A stretch of 64,000 bases of DNA from RGIG4079 sp045531405 (lineage in GTDB: Bacteria; Bacteroidota; Bacteroidia; Bacteroidales; Muribaculaceae). The stretch is from assembly GCA_045531405.1 (NCBI GenBank), contig JAZSDX010000042.1, positions 1 to 64,000 of the forward strand. The letters run 5' to 3'. Position 1 is the first letter of the stretch. Each line of letters starts with the position of its first letter. The position numbers and the translations under genes are program-made. The notes under the pieces were generated by a model. The model was not told the origin of the DNA, did no database searches, and saw only the letters and a list, made by a program, of their open reading frames with translations. Of the stretch, positions 9,046 through 18,704 are shown piece by piece.

Positions 9046-10140
9046 ATGAAACATTCTTGGTTGATTACTCTTCTTGTAATGTGTCTGAGTTTGAATACGA
9101 CAGCTCAAACTACACAAAAACTCACAGCCACTAAAGCCAGTGACTATGGGATTATATATTCATTACCCAAAACCGTTCTTGACATTACGATTGAAACCGA
9201 AAAAACAGTTAAGAAACCCGGTGTTTTTTATCGGTATGCTAAAAAATATCTCAATTCCAACGATGCGATTAAAGAAGAAAGCCAATCAACAGCTATCAAA
9301 TCTATAACCATTATTGCTCGAGGCATAGCCAATCGCGACCAACAATATTTGATGCAATTCAAAGCCGGCAGCACTCCTTTTTTGATTATCAATGAGGAAT
9401 GCGTACCATTGGCTATCAACATCAATATTTTACCTCAAATTGAAACGCCATCTCTACCCTCGGCAACAGATGCACAGCCTACTCCTTTAGAAACAAAAGC
9501 CGCACAACAAGTAATCAGTGGCGAAATTGCGCAAAGTCAATCATCGGCTAAACAGGCCGAATTGGCTGCCGATCAATTATTTTCTTTGCGCCAAACTCGC
9601 ACCGACATACTGAATGGAGAAGCCGACCAAATGCCAACCGATGGAGAAGCAATGAAATTGGTACTTAGCAACATTCAAGCCCAAGAAGATGCGTTGGTGG
9701 CTATGTTTTTAGGCACAACACAAACATCAACATCGGTAAAAACCATAACCTACACCCCCGATGAAGCTTGCGAGAATGAAATCCTCGCGCGTCTCTCCAA
9801 CTCTGAAGGCATTATTGACGCATCAAATCTTGCCGGAGCTCCATTATATATTTCACTTGAAGTTCTCGAAAAAGGACAATTACCTCTTTCTGACAAAGGG
9901 ACACCTAAGACATTTCCAAAGGGAGGTGTTGCATATAACATACCGGGTAAGATTGCCGTTAAAATTGAATTTGACGGGGAAACATTATGCGACAGCACAA
10001 TTTTATCGGCACAACACGGCGTAGTATTTGGGATAGACCCAAAACTTTTTTCCGACAAAAAAGAGCCTGCCTATCTTTTATTTGACCCAAGCACCGGAGC
10101 TATCAAAGAGCTTGGTGCTGTGAGCAACTTGACAAAATGA
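9046..10140 (+). CDS. DUF4831 family exported protein
   Basis: The protein has 364 residues with a signal peptide (MKHSWLITLLVMCLSLNTTAQ). The mature part begins with the family pattern YSLPKTVLDITIETEKTVKKPGVFYRYAKKYL. DUF4831 is a Bacteroidota-restricted family of unknown function, inferred to be periplasmic or envelope-associated. The gene sits in a dense same-strand run (nnr, this gene, FKBP, mtaB, acyltransferase, glycosyltransferase). Its stop codon overlaps the next start by four bases (ATGA), so it is probably translationally coupled to the FKBP-type isomerase, a possible folding partner. Confidence 0.82.
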   Translation: MKHSWLITLLVMCLSLNTTAQTTQKLTATKASDYGIIYSLPKTVLDITIETEKTVKKPGVFYRYAKKYLNSNDAIKEESQSTAIKSITIIARGIANRDQQYLMQFKAGSTPFLIINEECVPLAININILPQIETPSLPSATDAQPTPLETKAAQQVISGEIAQSQSSAKQAELAADQLFSLRQTRTDILNGEADQMPTDGEAMKLVLSNIQAQEDALVAMFLGTTQTSTSVKTITYTPDEACENEILARLSNSEGIIDASNLAGAPLYISLEVLEKGQLPLSDKGTPKTFPKGGVAYNIPGKIAVKIEFDGETLCDSTILSAQHGVVFGIDPKLFSDKKEPAYLLFDPSTGAIKELGAVSNLTK

Positions 10141-10535
10141 GCCGTAGAGAAGATTATAAACAACAAAACCTTGATTATCTTATACAAGAAGCCTCTAAGC
10201 CCGAGACAAAAACGCTTCAAGGGGGAATATTGTATCGCATAATCAAACAAGGGAACGGCAACTCCCCTTTAGCCACAAATGTCGTATCGGTTTATTATAA
10301 AGGACGATTAATAAACGGACGAGTTTTTGATGACAATACTACTCAACCTTGCCCAGAACCGTTTCGACTTAATGAAGTTATAAAGGGTTGGCAAATTGCA
10401 CTTCCTCATATGAAAATCGGAGACAAATGGGAAGTTATAATTCCTGCATCGCAAGGATATGGCTCGAGAAATGTTGATGATATACCTCGCAACTCAACTT
10501 TAATTTTTGAAATCGAGTTGGTAAACATATTTTAA
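10137..10535 (+). CDS. FKBP-type peptidyl-prolyl cis-trans isomerase
   Basis: The protein has 132 residues and consists essentially of one FKBP domain (about residues 35-131): VVSVYYKGRLINGRVFDD, the core LNEVIKGWQIALPHMKIGDKWEVIIP, and ending STLIFEIELVNIF. No signal peptide is visible, so it is probably cytoplasmic. Its role is to accelerate proline isomerisation during folding. It starts inside the stop codon of the DUF4831 gene, which supports an operon. Confidence 0.92.
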   Translation: MSRREDYKQQNLDYLIQEASKPETKTLQGGILYRIIKQGNGNSPLATNVVSVYYKGRLINGRVFDDNTTQPCPEPFRLNEVIKGWQIALPHMKIGDKWEVIIPASQGYGSRNVDDIPRNSTLIFEIELVNIF

Positions 10536-10558
10536 TTTAACGCTCAAGCAACAATATA

Positions 10559-11878
10559 ATGATCGATAATACAACATTTGGAACTCGCACTGCATTATTT
10601 CACACTCTCGGCTGCAAACTCAACTTTGCCGAGACGTCAACTGTTGCTCGCATGTTTGCCGACAAAGGCATTCGCCGAGTTCAAGCAGGAGAAACTCCCG
10701 ATGTAATAGTGGTAAACACTTGTAGCGTTACCGAGCTTGCCGACAAAAAATGCCGACAAGCCATTCGTTCATTTATCAAAAAATACCCAAATGCAACCGT
10801 AATCGTTACCGGATGCTATGCCCAACTCAAAAGCGAAGAAATTGCAGCGATTCCCGGGGTAAAAATTGTTGCCGGAAGCGACCAAAAATTATTACTTACT
10901 CAATTTTTAGAAGAATTTACCACCACTCACGAGCCTCGCACTATCGTAACACCTATGCGCGAAATGCGACACTTTTGTTCCTCTTGTTCAAAAGGCGATC
11001 GCACTCGGTACTTTCTAAAAGTACAAGATGGTTGCGACTATTATTGCACCTATTGCACAATACCTATGGCTCGTGGTCGCAGTCGTTCAGGGACAATTGA
11101 GGAGATGGTGGCACAAGCCCGGCAAGTAGTAGCCGAAGGTGGCAAAGAGATAGTCCTCACCGGGGTAAATATTGGCGACTTTGGCAAAGGACGTGACGAT
11201 AATTTCTTCGACTTAATAAAAGCTCTTGATGAAGTAGAAGGGATTGAACGTTATCGCATTTCATCAATTGAACCAAATCTACTTACCGATGAAATAATCG
11301 AATGGGTAGCATCGTCTAAACGTTTCATGCCCCATTTTCACATTCCATTGCAAAGTGGAAGCGATGAGGTATTGGAGCTCATGCATCGTCATTACGATAC
11401 CGCACTATTCAGGTCTAAAATTGAAAAAATTCGCGCTACGATTCCCGACGCTTTTATTGGTGTAGATTTAATCGTTGGTGCTCGTGGCGAAACTCCCGAA
11501 TTGTTTGAAGAATCTCGACAATTCATCGAGTCGCTTGATATTTCACGTTTGCACGTGTTTACCTATTCAGAACGCCCAGGGACACAAGCTCTAAAAATAA
11601 ATTATGCTGTTGACCCTCGCGAAAAACATCGTCGCACTCGCATTATGCTCGACCTCTCGGAACGCAAATTGCATCAATTCACACAACGTTTCATAGGTAC
11701 TAACCGACCAGTATTGCTCGAACACTCAAAACCGGGGAAACCAATGAGTGGCTTTACCGATAACTATCTCAAAGTTGAAATAAACACCATCAATGCCACA
11801 GACAACACAGTGGTAAATGTGAACCTCAACGAAATCATAAATAATGGTGAAGAAGTAAAAGGAGATATCGTAAAATGA
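10559..11878 (+). CDS. mtaB: tRNA t6A37 methylthiotransferase MtaB
   Basis: This radical-SAM enzyme converts t6A to ms2t6A at tRNA position 37. The protein has 439 residues. The N-terminal UPF0004 domain (HTLGCKLNFAETS, TCSVTELADKKCRQ, VTGCYAQL) carries the second-cluster cysteines. The radical-SAM motif CDYYCTYC lies near residue 160, followed by PMARGRSRS. A C-terminal TRAM-like segment is present. The LGCKLN signature and length fit MtaB rather than MiaB or RimO. The start ATG follows the FKBP gene by 23 bases. The stop overlaps the next gene by four bases. Confidence 0.93.
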   Translation: MIDNTTFGTRTALFHTLGCKLNFAETSTVARMFADKGIRRVQAGETPDVIVVNTCSVTELADKKCRQAIRSFIKKYPNATVIVTGCYAQLKSEEIAAIPGVKIVAGSDQKLLLTQFLEEFTTTHEPRTIVTPMREMRHFCSSCSKGDRTRYFLKVQDGCDYYCTYCTIPMARGRSRSGTIEEMVAQARQVVAEGGKEIVLTGVNIGDFGKGRDDNFFDLIKALDEVEGIERYRISSIEPNLLTDEIIEWVASSKRFMPHFHIPLQSGSDEVLELMHRHYDTALFRSKIEKIRATIPDAFIGVDLIVGARGETPELFEESRQFIESLDISRLHVFTYSERPGTQALKINYAVDPREKHRRTRIMLDLSERKLHQFTQRFIGTNRPVLLEHSKPGKPMSGFTDNYLKVEINTINATDNTVVNVNLNEIINNGEEVKGDIVK

Positions 11879-12777
11879 AAAAATGGCAATATAAATCTAT
11901 ACAATTTATCCTACACATCACTTCATTGATGCCATTTTGGGCACTTTATGTCATTGCCGACATAATTTATGTGGTATTATTTTACATCATTAAATATCGT
12001 CGTGAAGTAGTAGAAAAAAATCTACAAGAATCATTCCCCAATAAAAGCAAAAAAGAGCTTACTCAAATTGAGCACAAGTTTTATCGTAATCTTGCCGATT
12101 ATTTTGTAGAAACAATAAAACTCAACAATGTAAGCGATTCAGCAATAAAAAAACGCATAACATTCAAAAATATCGAGATTATCGACAATCTATTTGACCA
12201 AAATCGTTCAATCGTCGCATATTTCTCCCATTGTGGAAATTGGGAATGGGTCACATCTATAACACGATGGAGTCGATATAAACATGGCTCTGATGTTGAA
12301 TTTTGCCAGGTATATCGTCCTCTTCGCGACCCATGGTATGATGCCTATATGCTTAAATTGCGCGGTCGGTTCAATTCTCTATCGTTTAAGAAACGCTCGG
12401 TATTACGAGACCTCATAATGATTCGACGTCGTAATATCCCAAGCATTACCGGTTTTATGAGCGACCAAAAACCGAGCCGAGGAGATGAAAGCCATATAGT
12501 GAAATTCCTCAACCATCCTACTGCATTCATAACAGGGACTGAGCAAATTGCTCGCAAGCTCGACATGGCAGTTGTGTATTTTGACATGCACAAACCTCGC
12601 AGAGGGCACTATGAAGTTGAAATTAAAGTCATATCCACCGATCCATCTTCTATGCCCAATATGGCTATTACCGACGCTTATATATCCCTTCTTGAAAACA
12701 CCATAAATCGCAATCCATCAATATGGCTTTGGTCGCATAACCGATGGAAAAACAAAGTTGAAATGCCCAATGAATAA
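11875..12777 (+). CDS. LpxL/HtrB-like lipid A acyltransferase
   Basis: The protein has 300 residues with an N-terminal membrane-anchoring segment (about 13-36). The catalytic HX4E motif is HCGNWEW near residue 118, followed by a basic, arginine-rich region and GFMSDQKPSRGD, as in the lysophospholipid acyltransferase superfamily. It most likely adds a secondary acyl chain to lipid A at the inner membrane. The start codon overlaps the mtaB stop (ATGA), and a glycosyltransferase gene overlaps its end, so the three are probably one transcript. The acyl-chain specificity cannot be read from the sequence. Confidence 0.88.
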   Translation: MKKWQYKSIQFILHITSLMPFWALYVIADIIYVVLFYIIKYRREVVEKNLQESFPNKSKKELTQIEHKFYRNLADYFVETIKLNNVSDSAIKKRITFKNIEIIDNLFDQNRSIVAYFSHCGNWEWVTSITRWSRYKHGSDVEFCQVYRPLRDPWYDAYMLKLRGRFNSLSFKKRSVLRDLIMIRRRNIPSITGFMSDQKPSRGDESHIVKFLNHPTAFITGTEQIARKLDMAVVYFDMHKPRRGHYEVEIKVISTDPSSMPNMAITDAYISLLENTINRNPSIWLWSHNRWKNKVEMPNE

Positions 12778-13774
12778 AGTTGCCGTCATTATACTCAATT
12801 GGAACGGAGAGAAACTTCTACGCGAATTTCTCCCAAGCGTCATCGCCACTACCGACCCCTCTATTGCCGACGTGATTGTTGCCGACAATGGTAGCACCGA
12901 CTCGTCGGTAGAGTTGTTGCGCAACGAGTTTCCACAAGTAAAAGTGCTTGAATTTGCCCAAAACTATGGTTTTGCCGAAGGATACAACCTCGCAATAAAA
13001 GAAACCAACTACCCTTACACCATACTCCTTAATAGTGACGTTGCCACCACCGATGGTTGGGTAAATCCACTATTTGACTACATGGAGGCTAACCCCAATG
13101 TGGGAGCTTGTCAACCCAAAATCAGAGCCTACACCAACAAATCTCACTTTGAGTATGCCGGTGCAGCCGGAGGATTTATCGATCGTAATGGTTACCCCTA
13201 TTGCCGAGGACGCATCTTTGACAACGTAGAGGAGGACAAAGGACAATATGACGAAATAATCCCCATATTTTGGGCTACAGGAGCGGCATTGTTGGTGCGT
13301 TCTGAGTTATATCTCAAAGTTGGTGGTCTCGATAGTGCATTCTTTGCTCACATGGAAGAGATTGACCTTTGTTGGCGTATATTACTTGAAGGGAAAGAGA
13401 TAGTAGCCGTGCCACAATCTATTGTGTATCATCTTGGGGGAGGCAGTCTTCCGGCATCAAATCCTCGCAAAACCTACCTCAACTTCCGCAACAACCTATT
13501 GATGTTGCACAAAAACCTGCCCGACTCTACTCGTGGCAAAAAACTCTTTGTGCGCCGATTGCTCGACACTGTCGCTTGGGCGAAATTTATGGCAACTTTC
13601 GACTTTAAGAACGCTAACGCCATTCTCAAAGCTCACAACGATTTTCGTAAAATGTGTAAAGCCTACACTTCGCATCCTAACATTGACCTATTGAGTACTC
13701 GCCCCGATTGCCATCGCAATATCCTCCTCGACTTTTATCTCCGAGGTCGCAAAAAATGGAGCGAATTAAAATAG
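12770..13774 (+). CDS. Glycosyltransferase family 2
   Basis: This is a GT-A fold inverting transferase of about 334 residues. It has VAVIILNWNGEKLL at the N-terminus, DNGSTDSS, the metal-binding LNSDV, and FWATGAALLVRSELY with HMEEIDLCWR, typical of WsaF/rhamnosyl-type family 2 enzymes that extend surface polysaccharides. The start is taken as the ATG at 12770, overlapping the acyltransferase stop by 8 bp; the frame could extend four codons to a TTG at 12758. The donor sugar and acceptor are not evident. The link to the acyltransferase suggests a lipopolysaccharide role. Confidence 0.9.
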   Translation: MNKVAVIILNWNGEKLLREFLPSVIATTDPSIADVIVADNGSTDSSVELLRNEFPQVKVLEFAQNYGFAEGYNLAIKETNYPYTILLNSDVATTDGWVNPLFDYMEANPNVGACQPKIRAYTNKSHFEYAGAAGGFIDRNGYPYCRGRIFDNVEEDKGQYDEIIPIFWATGAALLVRSELYLKVGGLDSAFFAHMEEIDLCWRILLEGKEIVAVPQSIVYHLGGGSLPASNPRKTYLNFRNNLLMLHKNLPDSTRGKKLFVRRLLDTVAWAKFMATFDFKNANAILKAHNDFRKMCKAYTSHPNIDLLSTRPDCHRNILLDFYLRGRKKWSELK

Positions 13775-13787
13775 AACATTTTCCGAA

Positions 13788-15056
13788 CTACCAAGTTTGA
13801 TAATACAACGGCACGCAGTTGCTGAGATATTGGCGTGCTTTTTCCCATGGCACATATATCTCGGTGCTACCCGGGAGGAATGCGACAGGTCCTTCATTGT
13901 GGTCGATGCGTAGGAAGAAATCGCCCTTGCTGTTTTTGAACAGGATAAATTGAATGTTTGCCGACATTGGCACTACATTAAAGTCTTGCCAATTCTTTGC
14001 CACAGTATCAAAATAATTGGTCTTATAATAGCAACCTTTTAATCGCATCAACGAAAGAAGTGGCATAAGTGTTTCGGCATGGCCAAAACGCAATTTAGCC
14101 GATACGATAGTATTACCCTTGCGAGCCACAACCGAGTCGGTCGATTCGATAATGTCGCATAACAATGGCGAAGCAATATCGGCAGGCACCGATGAAAGTG
14201 TGGTAGAGGTGCGTTGCAAATATTGACGGAGGTTGAAGCACGACCATAACGCGTTATATTCTTCATTGGTAAAATATCGTGAAGCATCACATTCCATTTG
14301 CATTGCACTCATTCCGGCTATTACATAATATTCTACGATAGCCAAATCTTTAGGGTTAATCTCACCATAATTAAAATCAACGCCAAGCACTCGTTCCAAC
14401 GCCGAAGTAGGAACAACTGCATCAAAATGTTGCTGGTAAGGTCCTTTCCATTGACCGAGTTCAATAAAATCTTTATATGACATTTCTACATCAAACGGTC
14501 GCATTAAAGCTGATTTTCCTCTGCCCGACACTGTGGTTAACTCAATCGTGTTGTTCATGCGAGTGAGTTGGTGAGTGAACGAATACATGCTCATAACACA
14601 ACGAGGCGAATATGACGAAATCGCTTCTATTCGCTTATTTTTGAACAATGAGGGATAACGGCTATACATGCGAGCTGCAATACCACGCTGTTCATCAACA
14701 CCAAGTTGATCAAGGGCTCCCCACTGTCCATTAGCGGCTTCGACTGCCGATTGCACCAACGCAAGCAACTCTTTACCACGAGCCGTGATAGTTCCTTGTG
14801 TTTTAGCCGACTCCAATGCTTCGCAAAGAGCCTTGCAATGAGTTGCCGATGCCGGGAAACGGCTACCATGACGTCCCACGTGATTAATAAATACCGGAGC
14901 AAGCGAATCGGGATAAGCATATTCTTTCGTTGGCACGGTATATGGTTTGAGACTACCTTGACAATCGGCTGCTGAAAATTTTGTTGCCGTAGGATCGGCA
15001 GCAAATGATGTTATTGCAATCAATAACGACAAAGAGAAACAAAAAAGGCTTCGCAT
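13788..15056 (-). CDS. Secreted histidine acid phosphatase, MINPP-like
   Basis: The protein is a branch-2 histidine phosphatase of about 422 residues with a signal peptide (MRSLFCFSLSLLIAITSFAA). The catalytic motif VGRHGSRFP lies near residue 50 of this form. The distal proton-donor motif is HAE (RFGHAETLMP), the variant found in multiple-inositol-polyphosphate phosphatases rather than the HD of classical acid phosphatases. Gut Bacteroides homologues degrade phytate, so phytate or other inositol phosphates are the likely substrate. The open frame extends to 15113, but the ATG at 15056 gives a clean signal peptide. The promoter lies inside the divergent TPR gene. Confidence 0.9.
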   Translation of the reverse strand: MRSLFCFSLSLLIAITSFAADPTATKFSAADCQGSLKPYTVPTKEYAYPDSLAPVFINHVGRHGSRFPASATHCKALCEALESAKTQGTITARGKELLALVQSAVEAANGQWGALDQLGVDEQRGIAARMYSRYPSLFKNKRIEAISSYSPRCVMSMYSFTHQLTRMNNTIELTTVSGRGKSALMRPFDVEMSYKDFIELGQWKGPYQQHFDAVVPTSALERVLGVDFNYGEINPKDLAIVEYYVIAGMSAMQMECDASRYFTNEEYNALWSCFNLRQYLQRTSTTLSSVPADIASPLLCDIIESTDSVVARKGNTIVSAKLRFGHAETLMPLLSLMRLKGCYYKTNYFDTVAKNWQDFNVVPMSANIQFILFKNSKGDFFLRIDHNEGPVAFLPGSTEIYVPWEKARQYLSNCVPLYYQTW

Positions 15057-15083
15057 ATCAATAATTTGTTTTATATTTGAAGC

Positions 15084-15114
15084 CAAAAGTACTAAAATAT
15101 GAGCGTTTTTCAAA
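15084..15114 (-). promoter_or_regulatory. Promoter of the MINPP-like gene, overlapping the TPR gene start
   Basis: Minus-strand TTTG (15111-15114), 19 nt, TACTTTTG (15084-15091). The -33 element lies inside the first codons of the divergent TPR gene. Confidence 0.75.
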
Positions 15115-15371
15115 AAATTGAAGAGTTAATTAACGAAAATAGGCTTGAAGAAGCCATATTATTGTTAAATAACGATATTGAGCAAAACAAAAACAACGAT
15201 AAATTATATTTCACTCGTGGCAAAATCCACTGGCGATTGGGCAATAAGTCACAAGCCATTACCGATTACGAACATGCCGTAGCAATCAACCCTCAAAGTC
15301 AAGCACGCGTTGCTCTTGAGAATGCTCGTGATGTTATTTCTTTTTTTAATCCCGACCTCTACAATCCATAA
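15099..15371 (+). CDS. Small TPR protein
   Basis: The protein has 90 residues and about two tetratricopeptide-like helical pairs: LINENRLEEAILLLNNDIEQN, then KLYFTRGKIHWRLGNKSQAITDYEHAVAINPQ. There is no signal peptide. TPR proteins mediate protein contacts; the partner is unknown. It is divergent from the phosphatase (start-to-start 42 bp). Its last 13 bases overlap the end of the convergent tpx gene. Confidence 0.8.
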   Translation: MSVFQKIEELINENRLEEAILLLNNDIEQNKNNDKLYFTRGKIHWRLGNKSQAITDYEHAVAINPQSQARVALENARDVISFFNPDLYNP

Positions 15372-15880
15372 TATGTGGCAATTTTTATTGCCTCATAACA
15401 TCTTTCATAATCGGGTTCATGTGTAATCTCTTCGACTAATTGAGAATAAACCACTCGATTATTTTCGTCAATCACGACAACTCCTCGAGCCATCAATCCC
15501 GACAATGGTCCATCGATTAATTCTACTCCATATTTACGGCCAAACGAAGGAGAACGAAATGCCGAAGCCACTATCACATCTTCAATCCCCTCTGCCACAC
15601 AAAAACGAGATGCAGCAAATGGCAAATCCATCGAAACACACAAAACCACCACATCATCAAGCAAAGATGCCATCTCATTAAACCTACGTACCGTCATTGC
15701 GCACACTCCGGTATCAAGACTTGGGAATATGTTCAATACAACACACCGACCTTTATAATCACACGATTCAATTTCTCTAAAATCAGATGTCGTTAATGAA
15801 AAATATCGAGCTTTATTACCTACTTTTGGAAACACACCCATTGTGTGACATTCTTCTCCCTTAAAATAAACCGTTTCCAT
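15359..15880 (-). CDS. tpx: Thiol peroxidase (Tpx-type peroxiredoxin)
   Basis: This atypical 2-Cys peroxiredoxin reduces peroxides using thioredoxin. The protein has 173 residues. The peroxidatic Cys60 is in FPSLDTGVCAMTVRRFNE and the resolving Cys94 in RFCVAEGI, the correct spacing for Tpx. The first ~20 residues (FKGEECHTMG) are also family-typical. The family usually reads T-P-V-C at the active site; here it is T-G-V-C, a mild deviation. The gene is convergent with the TPR gene, overlapping by 13 bp at the 3' ends. Confidence 0.93.
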   Translation of the reverse strand: METVYFKGEECHTMGVFPKVGNKARYFSLTTSDFREIESCDYKGRCVVLNIFPSLDTGVCAMTVRRFNEMASLLDDVVVLCVSMDLPFAASRFCVAEGIEDVIVASAFRSPSFGRKYGVELIDGPLSGLMARGVVVIDENNRVVYSQLVEEITHEPDYERCYEAIKIATYYGL

Positions 15881-16025
15881 AAATATATTATTTTACATTA
15901 ATCTAATTCCTCCAATATCAAACATTTGTCTTGTCATTCTTTTCACTAAAACATATGATTATATTATATAGTTTGGTCCTTAAAAAATATTTTTTCAAAA
16001 AAAATTGCATTTTTCTATATAAAAA

Positions 16026-16057
16026 TTTGGAATTTTCAAAAAACCGTCCTACCTTTG
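16026..16057 (+). promoter_or_regulatory. Promoter of the TraB/ABC/GntR operon
   Basis: TTTG (16026-16029), 20 nt, TACCTTTG (16050-16057). This is a full consensus match about 77 bases before the ATG. Confidence 0.85.
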
Positions 16058-16133
16058 CAGTGTTGTATATCACTAAAACACTCAAACACCAAATAAAATT
16101 TCTCAAAATTACAATATCTAAACAGTAAACATT

Positions 16134-17012
16134 ATGAAAGAATTTATTTTATCATTTGTTGTATTATTTGCCACATTGAGTGGTAATGCTCAACTCCTCT
16201 ACAAAATTAATGGCAAAGATGCCATAGGTGACTCATATGTAATAGGCACTCACCATCTTGCTCCGGTTTCTATACTCGATTCAATCGATGGATTTAATGG
16301 AGCATTACAGAGTGTTGATGCCGTTATTGGAGAAATAATTCATAGCGAAATGACATCTCCTGCCACTCAACAAAAAATGATGGCTATGGCAATGGCTCCG
16401 GCCGATAGCACACTCTCAAAACTATTTACAAAAGAGCAATTTGATTCAATCGACAATGTAGTGAAAAAATATTCGGGAGGGCAAGCGTCACTTGCAATGC
16501 TTGAACCTATGATACCGGCTATGGTAAGCCAACAACTTGCCCTTTTAATGAGCATGCAAGCTATTCCCAACTTTAACCCCATGCAACAACTTGATACCTA
16601 TACTCAAATATTAGGTGTTAATCACGGCAAAGAAGTTAGTGGATTTGAATCCATTGATTTTCAATTAAACATATTAATGGGCGACCCTATTTCAAAACAA
16701 GCCGAAGACTTACTTGAAACCGTTCGCAATGAATCAAAGATGTCTTCATATTCAATTGATTTATATCACGCATATATGAATCAAGATATCAATAAATTAT
16801 ATGAAATAATGTGTGTTCCCGATTTAGGCATGACTCCCGAGGATGAAAAAAAAATGGTCACTGATCGCAACGAAAATTGGATTAAACAATTACAATCAAT
16901 TCTTCCAAACAAATCGGTAATGGTGTGTGTAGGTGCCGGTCATCTTCCCGGAGAAAAAGGGTTACTTAATCTTCTTCGTCAAGCCGGGTACACCATTACT
17001 CCAGTAAAATAA
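16134..17012 (+). CDS. TraB/GumN family protein
   Basis: The protein has 292 residues with a signal peptide (MKEFILSFVVLFATLSGNAQ). The family's two conserved GxxH-type motifs are present: VIGTHHLAP near residue 38 and VCVGAGHLPGEKG near the C-terminus, with a conserved acidic VIGEI between them. TraB/GumN proteins resemble metal-dependent proteases of the Tiki type, but the bacterial function is unproven. It is the first gene of an operon with an ABC transporter and a GntR regulator, 28 bases ahead of the ATPase gene. Confidence 0.88.
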   Translation: MKEFILSFVVLFATLSGNAQLLYKINGKDAIGDSYVIGTHHLAPVSILDSIDGFNGALQSVDAVIGEIIHSEMTSPATQQKMMAMAMAPADSTLSKLFTKEQFDSIDNVVKKYSGGQASLAMLEPMIPAMVSQQLALLMSMQAIPNFNPMQQLDTYTQILGVNHGKEVSGFESIDFQLNILMGDPISKQAEDLLETVRNESKMSSYSIDLYHAYMNQDINKLYEIMCVPDLGMTPEDEKKMVTDRNENWIKQLQSILPNKSVMVCVGAGHLPGEKGLLNLLRQAGYTITPVK

Positions 17013-17040
17013 TTAGCAAACCAACTAAAATTAAGTTATT

Positions 17041-17868
17041 ATGATTAACATTAAAAATCTATCTTACAATTATCACAAAGGCTATAAAGCCCTTGACAAT
17101 ATCAATGCTCAATTAGGACCCGGAGTGCATTTACTCCTTGGCGAAAACGGAGCCGGGAAAACTACTTTGCTACACGTAATCGCCGGGCTATTATTTGCCA
17201 AAGAAGGAACATGCGAAATTGATGACAATGATATTTCAAAACGCCAGCCAAGCGATTTGTGTAAAGTATTTTTCATGCCCGAAGACATTACATTTCCTGC
17301 TAAATGCATTAATGACTTTGCTAAAATTCATTCTCAATTCTATCCGACGTTTAGTGAAGAGCTATTCCGTCAAAATCTTGAAATTTTTCATCTTACCGGC
17401 AACGAATCTTTTGGCTCTCTATCTCTTGGTAATCGTAAAAAAGCCAATCTCGCCTATGTAATGGCTCTCGGCACTGATATATTATTGCTCGACGAACCAA
17501 CCAATGGTCTTGACATCAACGCCAAAAAAGAACTGCTCAAAATCATGGTGGGTAGCCTACGCGAAGACCAAACGGTTATCGTTTCAACACACACTGTATG
17601 GGATTTGAAAAACCTTTTTGAAAGTGTAATGATGTTGCGTAGAGGCAATCTACTTCTATCAATGAGTACCGAAGAAATAGGCAACAAATTATCGTTTGTT
17701 GCTTCCACTTCGCCAAATCCCAATGCACTTTATATGGAACAAGACATGAATGGTTTCCGTTCGATCGAAAGAAACACCAACGGCGATGAAACAGAAATTA
17801 ATTTCGCTCTTATTTATAGTGCATTGATGAGCAATGCCGCTCAAAGTGTTTTAGATGCACTAAAATAA
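17041..17868 (+). CDS. ABC transporter ATP-binding protein (YtrB-like)
   Basis: The protein has 275 residues. Walker A is GENGAGKTTLLHV (about residues 36-48), the signature is a variant LSLGNRKKANLAY rather than LSGGQ, and Walker B is DILLLDEPTNGLD with the switch His in VSTHTVWDL. The weakened signature and the partners (a membrane protein and a short GntR regulator directly downstream) match the YtrA-type regulated ABC-2 export systems, which respond to cell-wall antibiotics in Firmicutes. The substrate here is unknown. Confidence 0.92.
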   Translation: MINIKNLSYNYHKGYKALDNINAQLGPGVHLLLGENGAGKTTLLHVIAGLLFAKEGTCEIDDNDISKRQPSDLCKVFFMPEDITFPAKCINDFAKIHSQFYPTFSEELFRQNLEIFHLTGNESFGSLSLGNRKKANLAYVMALGTDILLLDEPTNGLDINAKKELLKIMVGSLREDQTVIVSTHTVWDLKNLFESVMMLRRGNLLLSMSTEEIGNKLSFVASTSPNPNALYMEQDMNGFRSIERNTNGDETEINFALIYSALMSNAAQSVLDALK

Positions 17869-17891
17869 TCACCTCTATAAAATATTGACTT

Positions 17892-18683
17892 ATGACCGAA
17901 TTAACAAAAACAATAGATAATCCTATCCTAAAAGACGGATTCTCATGGAATAGAGTAAAAATGTTATATTCATTCTATTTCCCAACTATAAAAAATCAAA
18001 TGATAGCATACGCCATTGGCGCATTTATAATTTCATTTGCATCAATTCTATTAGTATCCATAGAACCATTTTTTATCCTTCTTGATGCATTATTTTTTGT
18101 GGTTCTTATTTATTCACTATATTGGTGTCCGATAATTTTCTCTCGCAGAAACTATCATTTAATAGAGACGGTTCTACCTGTATCGGGAAATGAAAAAACT
18201 GCATTTTATTTTTCCTACTCATTTATCGTGATTCCACTAATTGTTATTTGTGCCATTTTATTAGGAGTGGGAGCGACTTATTTGATTCCTGCGTCAAGAG
18301 AACTTATCGACAAATTGATAAACTTTGAAATTCCTCCCGAAGCTTTAGACGCATTCCAAGCTCAATCATTTGGCTCAAACTATATTATCTCAACAATTGT
18401 TTCATGGTATCAAATGGTTATCACTTCTATATTTGCCGTAACTTATTTCAAGAAAAACAAAGCCTTAATGGTATTTATCTTAACTATTGCGGTATCATTG
18501 GTAAGTGGCATTATTGGTGGCGTTGCCGGATTTGTTTCGGGATTTAACTCGGCAATACATAATATTGACACTCCCGATAACTTCATGAGCAATATAATGA
18601 TTTTCTCAATTGCAATTAACTTGATTTTTGACATTGCAATGACCTACTTTACAGTACGAACTATTAAATATCGTCAAGTATAA
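17892..18683 (+). CDS. ABC-2 type membrane permease subunit
   Basis: The 263-residue integral membrane protein has about six hydrophobic segments, for example around residues 37-57, 61-80, 110-131, 170-188, 193-215 and 232-252. It follows the ATP-binding subunit by 23 bases and precedes the GntR gene by 21, so it is almost certainly the permease of the same transporter. No enzymatic motif is visible. Confidence 0.85.
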   Translation: MTELTKTIDNPILKDGFSWNRVKMLYSFYFPTIKNQMIAYAIGAFIISFASILLVSIEPFFILLDALFFVVLIYSLYWCPIIFSRRNYHLIETVLPVSGNEKTAFYFSYSFIVIPLIVICAILLGVGATYLIPASRELIDKLINFEIPPEALDAFQAQSFGSNYIISTIVSWYQMVITSIFAVTYFKKNKALMVFILTIAVSLVSGIIGGVAGFVSGFNSAIHNIDTPDNFMSNIMIFSIAINLIFDIAMTYFTVRTIKYRQV

Positions 18684-18704
18684 CTTGTATCAAACATCTG
18701 AAAT

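Noticed and set aside
9750..10058. Minus-strand 102-codon frame inside the DUF4831 gene
   Set aside because: Shadow ORF without promoter or plausible protein features.
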